From Cladorhizidae sp. MBARI D1340-BT2 (lineage: Eukaryota; Porifera; Demospongiae; Poecilosclerida; Cladorhizidae), in contig JAQNBH010000015.1 in the NCBI GenBank assembly GCA_028752905.1, forward strand, positions 18,828,110-18,892,109: 64,000 bases of DNA, read 5' to 3'. Below the pieces are notes generated by a model, which was not told the origin of the DNA, did no database searches, and saw only the letters and a program-made list of their open reading frames with translations. A program made the position numbers and the translations under genes. Position 1 is the first letter of the stretch. Each line of letters opens with the position of its first letter. Below, one piece after another: positions 23,538-64,000 of this stretch.

Positions 23538-23699
23538 TCCTTCTCATTTCTTTTCTCACCTTCATTTTCCCCTTCCACTTACGTAATGACCCAACCTCGT
23601 TGTTTATCTCGTATTTTCTCCTCAAGATCTCGTACCATCCGATTCCTCCATCTTCTCTTAAGTTTATTTACACCCATCTGCTCTGTTTATTAACATGCT

Positions 23700-25926
23700 T
23701 GGAGGTGGGGTATTGTATATACACCATCTTTGTCATGCAGAAATAAATAAACATGTGTATAGCTCTACATACTGTCGCTCTCTACGGATAGAGAATTGGT
23801 GGCATATATATATAATATATATTATGAAGGATAATTGAGATGTACTAACAATGGAGACCATACTGAACACAGTTTCAAGACTTATCTCTTCAACAAGTTC
23901 TCGTCAACTTTTACTTGGTCTTCCCCTTGAGTAAACCACTGCCTAGTAACCTAGCTCTTCATATAGTGTGCTTCCCATCTTCAAGGGAAGCTGCTTCCAA
24001 TCTTCAAGGGAAGCTGCTTCCAAGTATCCTAACAAAACTACTCTCACAGCCACACTAATGCAAATTTTTTGCTTCAGAATTTGCCATCCCATTATGTTGT
24101 AGGGCATCAGGCTTGCACCAGTTTGGAATTTGTGTAAGTTATACCATACCAAGCATTACATCATGGCGGCAATGACATTGTCACACCATCAACTGCTATA
24201 TATATATATAAGACTACACATGATATATACACCACATGCAATGCACAAACTTAAAACAACTATATACAAGCTACTGTGCAACTGTCAAAAAAAGTTTAAC
24301 TAAAATAGAGTAAATGTTATATATACCCACTGTCCTTTGCTACTTAGGGGGGAAAAAAGAAGTTGTAACAAATTTGCAATTGTCATTACTTTACCGTTCT
24401 TTTCTTTTGTGGAAGTAATAGATAACTTTATTCCGTGTTTTCAAATGATATGTTGAATGTCTCTATAGGCACATTTTCTTGGAAGATACATCCAATCACT
24501 GTTACTCGCTCCCCCATCTTGGGGTTTGTGATCATGGATTTGCCACAGTTCATGATCCCCCCCCCGTCTCTAGAGCACTTTTAGTGCTCTGCAAATAAGG
24601 TTTTCAAATTAATTCCATGTTATGGTTAGAAGTGACTCTTGAATTTTAATCAGTTTAGAACCCCTGGTGGCATTAACTATACATATGTGCAGCAATTTCC
24701 TTCTATTCATATTATAGTCAAGTGCTTGACAAACCACAGACCGAATTGAAGCTCTTGCATATATATATATTATATAACATGGAGATATCGCTGCCAAGGC
24801 AGTTTTTTTAAAATAGTGACCTTGATGTTGCTCCATATCGAGTCATTAACCATTTGAAAGCACAAGCAACAATTTGATACCAAACTTACTCGCACATGTG
24901 CAAGAAAGAGGAATATAATTTGACCCTAGTCCTTTCAAAATCTGTATAATTATACATTCATGATTTCATGCCTAGGGTTGTTCACATACACGACTATGTA
25001 ATATATATCTTTGTTTCCCTCGTCTTTCTTTGGCATGTCCATCCCAAAGACACATAAAACAACAAAACACTGCATATTTCTATGGTCATCTATTGAGCCA
25101 GCAAGTATACTGAACTCATTACATAGTGTATAGTTCACAGTATCACAATTAAAGGGGACAGTTACTCATTAACATGAACTATTATTGAACCAGTCCAGAA
25201 CTTAGGTCGTTTCAGTATTTACCCAAATGCTTATTCAAATTTCTGACTCCAGTGCACTTAGAATCACCTTATTTATGAAGTATCGTAGGACCATTAAGTA
25301 TCGTAGGACCATTAAGGTATGCACTGAAGCAGAGTTTACCACAAAACTATATTATACACAAAGGCAAAATGGCCAAGTAAGCTATACGAGTGTGTGACAG
25401 ATCTTTGTCAAACCAGTGCTGGGAGTGGGGGGGGGGAGAAGAAACCTTTTCATAGAGCACTACAAAAATTGAACGTTAGAAAATGTTAGAAAATAAAGCA
25501 GAGCACTCAAATTTTCACTGAGGTGTTATTTTTTTGTGGCCTCGAGGGTACTGATGCACATCAACGAAAAGATCGTCTGGTACCAAAACCTTCTATAGGA
25601 AGCCAAGGAGAACAAAGTTATGGACACCCCCCCCCACTAAGTGTGGAGATGAACTGTTTGCCATCAAGCATAGTACACTACTAAATAAGGCTTTTAGCTC
25701 AGTCAGGCAATGTCTTGCATTCATTCCGTATGTATATATATACAGTATGAAAGAGTGTGTGTATATTATATATATACATACATATATATGTATATTATAT
25801 ATACATATGTATGTATGGGCATACAAAAATACATGCAATGTCAGACAAAAATGTTCAAGGACAAAAATAGTGCAGTCTCATTTGCTAGATGCAGGCCTAT
25901 GAAGCACCACCACCCTTAGCTCCTCC
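23700..25926. other. Intergenic / presumed LYST 3' flank
   Basis: AT-rich, with TA microsatellites near 23800, 24190, 24760 and 25730-25810, and short direct repeats (24-bp unit twice near 23970-24022; an 18-bp unit twice near 25278-25312). No gene recognised. On the minus strand the first hundred bases after the LYST stop at 25927 would be its 3' UTR. Confidence 0.5.
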
Positions 25927-62860
<36,934 letters not shown>

Positions 62861-62939
62861 CTGAGCATCAACACACACCCCATAAGAAAGATGGTTTAGA
62901 TCAAGGAGGACATACAAATGAGTGAAAACAGTCGTAGAG

Positions 62940-63420
62940 AGAGGGTAAGGGTAGATACAGAACATATTGACAGTGAGGGAGTAAAGGTAGACACATATTC
63001 ATAGTGAGATGGCATAGGGTAGACACATTCACAGTCAGCTGGTAAAGGGTAGACACATTCACAGTGAGATGGTAAGGGGTAGGCACATTCACAGTGAGAT
63101 GGTAAGGGGTAGGCACATTCACAGTGAGATGGTAAGATGGTAAAGGGTAGACACATTCACAGCCAGCTGGTAAAGGGTAGACACATTCACAGTGAGATGG
63201 TAAGGGGTAGGCACATTCACAGTGAAATGGTAAGGGGTAGGCACATTCACAGTGAGATGGTAAGATGGTAAAGGGTAGACACATTCACAGTCAGCTGGTA
63301 AAGGGTAGATACATTCACAGTGAGATGGTAAGGGGTAGGCACATTCACAGTGAGATGGTAAGGGGTAGGCACATTCACAGTGAGATGGTAAGATGGTAAA
63401 GGGTAGACACATTCACAGAA
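62940..63420 (+). repeat. About 30-bp minisatellite
   Basis: Units contain ACACATTCACAGTGAGATGG followed by TAAGGGGTAG or TAAAGGGTAG. Longer repeats of about 116 bp recur (TAAGATGGTAAAGGG at about 63131, 63261 and 63391). Confidence 0.9.
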
Positions 63421-63489
63421 AGGGTGAATATTTTCACAGTGAGAGAGTCAAGGATAGAAGATGGTGGTAAAGGTGAATACATATCAGTA

Positions 63490-64000
63490 TTCACAGTGAG
63501 ATGACAGACACACTCACAGTGAGATGACAGACACACTCACAGTGAGATGACAGACACATTCACAGTGAGATGACAGACACACTCACAGTGAGATGACAGA
63601 CACACTCACAGTGAGATGACAGGCACACTCACAGTGAGATGACAGGCACACTCACAGTGAGATGACAGACACACTCACAGTGAGATGACAGACACATTCA
63701 CAGTGAGATGACAGACACATTCACAGTGAGATGACAGACACACTCACAGTGAGATGACAGGCACATTCACAGTGAGATGACAGACACACTCACAGTGAGA
63801 TGACAGACACACTCACAGTGAGATGACAGGCACATTCACAGTGAGATGACAGACACATTCACAGTGAGATGACAGACACATTCACAGTGAGATGACAGAC
63901 ACACTCACAGTGAGATGACAGGCACACTCACAGTGAGATGACAGACACACTCACAGTGAGATGACAGACACACTCACAGTGAGATGACAGACACACTCAC
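63490..64000 (+). repeat. 23-bp minisatellite, at least 22 copies, running off the window
   Basis: Unit contains ACACTCACAGTGAGATGACA plus GAC. It shares the core CACAGTGAGATG with the adjacent 30-bp array. The array is cut by the window edge, so its length is unknown. Confidence 0.95.

Overview
This window is eukaryotic and almost certainly animal DNA. Genes are split into many short exons with GT-AG introns, there are several decayed LINE retrotransposons, and there is a very large load of minisatellites. The two protein-coding genes that can be read with confidence are ERO1 (endoplasmic reticulum oxidoreductase 1) on the + strand and the C-terminal third of LYST (lysosomal trafficking regulator, a PH-BEACH-WD40 protein) on the - strand. 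LYST together with the CR1/L2-like LINEs points to an invertebrate animal. A sponge or another early-branching marine group is plausible but is not shown by the sequence. No bacterial genes, CRISPR arrays, rRNA or tRNA genes were recognised.

Layout. 1-10.4 kb is gene-poor and holds three LINE relics in different orientations; one carries a nested 77-bp insertion with a 12-bp target-site duplication. 10.4-18.9 kb is ERO1: a candidate unfolded-protein-response promoter element, a signal peptide and 16 inferred coding exons giving a 471-residue protein, with minisatellites in its introns. 18.9-25.9 kb lies between the two convergent genes and contains a 5'-truncated LINE with a long open frame and a second LINE tail. 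From 25.9 kb to the right edge is LYST, read right to left. I could place 22 coding exons that join in phase into 1279 codons plus stop: helical region, PH-like domain, BEACH domain, then C-terminal WD40 repeats. The N-terminal two thirds lie beyond position 64,000.

The LYST introns are extraordinary. About twenty different tandem arrays (units from 3 to about 76 bp, single arrays up to 2.7 kb) fill close to half of the locus. The 13.6-kb intron between the BEACH and WD40 exons alone holds arrays of 33, 24, 26, 39, 34, about 72 and 13/14 bp units, plus a fragment of a second type of retroelement reverse transcriptase. Because these arrays lack stop codons they give long false open reading frames on both strands, which should not be annotated as proteins.

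ERO1 makes disulphide bonds in the ER by re-oxidising protein disulphide isomerase. LYST controls lysosome and lysosome-related organelle size. They are tail-to-tail neighbours with no evident functional link. The most interesting signals are the minisatellite-saturated LYST gene, including one repeat family present in three introns in both orientations and two pyrimidine-only or AG-free tracts on the sense strand. Also notable are the ERO1 gene details (UPR element, microexon, GC-AG intron, missing regulatory cysteine) and a short mobile element with hammerhead-ribozyme-like core motifs.
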